Source: Bacteroidota bacterium (GTDB lineage Bacteria; Bacteroidota; Bacteroidia; Sphingobacteriales; Sphingobacteriaceae). From it: DNA of 64,000 bases. The translations under genes were made by a program, and so were the position numbers. Of this stretch, positions 62,175 through 64,000 are shown one piece after another. The notes under the pieces are model-generated. The model ran no database searches and had not been told where the DNA came from. It saw nothing but the letters and a program-made list of their open reading frames with translations. The first letter of the stretch is position 1; every line of letters begins with the position of its first letter. The stretch lies in contig JAEXHI010000031.1 of NCBI GenBank assembly GCA_023450085.1, positions 310,001 through 374,000 on the forward strand. The letters are read 5' to 3'.

Positions 62175-62505
62175 AAAAAGGCTTCTAATTTTCACTTTAG
62201 GCCCATGGTCTTCCCGTAAATCTAGTTCAAATCATATTAATCAAAGGTAGTTGTTTGTTATAAGGCGGATGAGCAATTTAGATTTAGCGTTAAGGGCTTT
62301 TTTGTTTCTAATTTAGTTATTTTTCCTTTTCTCTACAAATAGGCAATCCTACTTGTAAGTGTATCATTTATAAAATGTAAACAACTAAATTAAACAACTT
62401 GTTTGAGATAAAAACCATCAATTTTATTCTATATCTTTTATACTCTTTCTAAGCCCGTTTTTAAATAACAAAGGGAGCAAGTTCCTCACCTACTCCCTAA
62501 TTTAA
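62175..62505. other. Spacer between the acyltransferase and S41 peptidase genes
   Basis: This stretch contains the weak terminator of the peptidase gene at its right end and otherwise AT-rich sequence. A promoter for the acyltransferase should lie here but I cannot point to a clear box. Confidence 0.5.
62463..62498 (-). terminator. Weak terminator after the S41 peptidase gene
   Basis: On the minus strand AGGGAG and CTCCCT form a 6-bp stem around a 15-base loop, followed by TTGTTATTT. The T-run is poor. Confidence 0.45.
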
Positions 62506-63906
62506 TTACTCTTCTTCCAGATATTTTACCGCAAAAGCAACCCAATCTTTTACGGATTTATCCATATAAACATCGGGCTGTATTCCAATATTATCTATCG
62601 GATAATCTGGTAAACGCAGTGCCCTGTAGGTTGGCATGAATACTTGATAACCAGGACAGCCAAAATCTACCAAATAAGCATTTCCATAGTCTAAAGCGCC
62701 ATAGCTTGGAATACCTAGTATTTTAACTTTTTTGCTTTGTTTAGCCACAAATAAAAAGTACTCTGCAGAACTTCCCGAACCTTTATTGGCAAGAATTACG
62801 ATATGTTTGGGGCTTTTTGGTGCAACTTCCACATTCTCTATATAAATGGGCAAACCTGTATTGTTAAAATTAACAAACTGTCCCAAATTTGCTTTCAGGG
62901 TTGCAATTTTCTTATCTGTATTGGTGGCAGGCGTATTTTTATCCAGCGTTTTTTTATAGGCCTCCAAATTGTTGATGTAGGTTTGAGTAGCTAAGAACTC
63001 GGCTCCAGTATTTCTGATAGATTTCCCCATGATATATGGCAACAGTTTCTGATAGGCATCTGTAGTACCTCCTGGATTACCCCTAAGGTCGATAATCAAA
63101 TTTTCGCTGTTCTCAAGCCCTGCTTTGTTGTCATCAATTAACTGCGTGATTTGTTTCAAATATTGATACTCGAAGCTCGGCAATTTTAGCACGGCTGTTT
63201 TAGCCGTTAGTTTTTTAAAGTAAAAACCTTCCAGCTCATTTAATCGACTAGCAACCGCCTCCTTATTTGCAGGCTCTGGACTTTGTTTTACCAAGGCAAC
63301 ACTTACTTCATTCAAAAACAAAACACCCTCTTTGTAAAAAATATAATTCCCTGTTTTTAAGGATTTGTCTCGCAAGGCATACTCAAATGTACCATTGGAG
63401 AATAATTTAAACTTAATTTCTTTGGGTTTCCATTGGGTTGATTCTGCTTCGATAATAAAACCATCATATTCGCCTTTACCCAACTTTTTAATGCCAATAC
63501 GATAACCATCTGTTGACCAAATTCCCTCTAAGCTGTCTTTTGTTTTGTTAACCTGTTTTTGGAAATCTTGAATATCAATGTTCACACTTTCCACTGAACC
63601 CGTTATACCATTAGAAAAAGGTGTACCATTAGCGCCCACCCATAAATGTGGGTCTTTAAAGAAATCGGTATATTGTTTCAGCAGTTTCTGACATTGTAAA
63701 CTATCTGTCTGCTTGGCTTGCTTGGCCAAATTTTCCTTAAAGCCATTGTATAGAAAAGTTTCTTTAGTTTTTGCAGAAAATCCTGGATATTCAGTTTCAA
63801 CCTTTTTAATGAGTTGACTTAACACTTGTTCACAAGGACAGTTAGTTTGCTGTGCAGCTATTGATAATGGAAATAGTAAGGTAAGTAGATAAAGTAGTTT
63901 CTTCAT
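62506..63906 (-). CDS. Secreted S41-family (tail-specific) serine peptidase
   Basis: The 466-residue protein has a signal peptide (1-18, ending SIAAQQ) and an N-terminal helical part (about 20-95) with DPHLWVG. A beta-rich middle is followed by the S41 core: LIIDLRGNPGGTTDAYQKLLPYI at about 270 and VILANKGSGSSAEYFLFVAKQSKKVKILG at about 370. The serine in GSGSSAEYF is the probable nucleophile. SYGALDYGN and the C-terminal VDFGCPGYQVFMPTYRALRLPDYPIDNIGIQPDVYM complete the fold. No PDZ domain is evident. The substrate is unknown. It has its own promoter. Confidence 0.92.
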   Translation of the reverse strand: MKKLLYLLTLLFPLSIAAQQTNCPCEQVLSQLIKKVETEYPGFSAKTKETFLYNGFKENLAKQAKQTDSLQCQKLLKQYTDFFKDPHLWVGANGTPFSNGITGSVESVNIDIQDFQKQVNKTKDSLEGIWSTDGYRIGIKKLGKGEYDGFIIEAESTQWKPKEIKFKLFSNGTFEYALRDKSLKTGNYIFYKEGVLFLNEVSVALVKQSPEPANKEAVASRLNELEGFYFKKLTAKTAVLKLPSFEYQYLKQITQLIDDNKAGLENSENLIIDLRGNPGGTTDAYQKLLPYIMGKSIRNTGAEFLATQTYINNLEAYKKTLDKNTPATNTDKKIATLKANLGQFVNFNNTGLPIYIENVEVAPKSPKHIVILANKGSGSSAEYFLFVAKQSKKVKILGIPSYGALDYGNAYLVDFGCPGYQVFMPTYRALRLPDYPIDNIGIQPDVYMDKSVKDWVAFAVKYLEEE

Positions 63907-63931
63907 ATTTAATGAGCTATTTGTGTGGCCA

Positions 63932-63960
63932 CAAAGGTAATTTGTGCCCTCTCATCAAAA
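63932..63960 (-). promoter_or_regulatory. Promoter of the S41 peptidase gene
   Basis: On the minus strand TTTTG (63956-63960) and TACCTTTG (63932-63939) are separated by 16 bases, near the Bacteroidota pattern. The -7 box is 26 bases before the start codon. Confidence 0.65.
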
Positions 63961-64000
63961 TAGTAAAAATGTAAACCACTAAATAAATAGCCAAAGGTTG

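Overview
The window looks like chromosomal DNA of a Bacteroidota bacterium of the Sphingobacteriaceae type (Pedobacter-like). The evidence is a SusC/SusD pair, a type IX secretion C-terminal domain, 7TMR-DISM and TPR-type histidine kinases, promoters of the TTTG ... TAnnTTTG kind, weak ribosome binding sites, and intergenic spacers rich in dispersed palindromes. The genus is inferred from style, not from a marker-gene comparison.

Positions 1-17.8 kb form a carbohydrate locus. A susC/susD pair (leftward) is divergent from araB-araD-araA-sodium symporter-DUF2264 (rightward). A leftward GH2 plus GH35 beta-galactosidase pair converges on that operon. A 13-bp inverted repeat and three copies of the 10-mer ATAAACGTTA lie in front of susC, araB and the GH2 gene, which suggests one regulator for the set. 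The enzymes fit import and use of an arabinose- and galactose-containing glycan such as arabinogalactan.

Positions 17.8-28.7 kb hold a 2664-residue repeat-built surface protein with a type IX sorting domain, followed by a LuxR-type response regulator and a TPR histidine kinase. A perfect 20-bp palindrome precedes the regulator gene, and an 18/20 copy lies at the same distance from a -7-like box before the surface protein. The kinase, regulator and adhesin may therefore form one circuit. tRNA-Phe follows.

Positions 29-36.5 kb carry a membrane Fe-S/CCG reductase pair, small unknown genes and an AsmA-like protein, separated by spacers with several families of inverted repeats. Positions 36.7-41.1 kb hold the most unusual locus: a HExxH metalloprotease lipoprotein whose 3' end overlaps, out of frame, the first of six tandem paralogous small lipoproteins. 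All six lipoprotein 5' ends still carry, in the shifted frame, the protease's C-terminal peptide and stop codon. Base changes between copies are silent in the protease frame, so the array seems built from more than one protease-lipoprotein pair.

Positions 41.7-46.9 kb carry two TPR-type secreted proteins divergent from a second kinase/regulator pair. A near-palindrome sits midway between the two promoters, with the same geometry as in the first system. Positions 47-64 kb are mostly housekeeping genes: mtgA, nth, recA, a START protein, tsaD, TamB, ribBA, an LptF/G permease, a START-like protein, tRNA-Met(CAU), an acyltransferase and an S41 peptidase. Tandem and inverted repeats fill several spacers.
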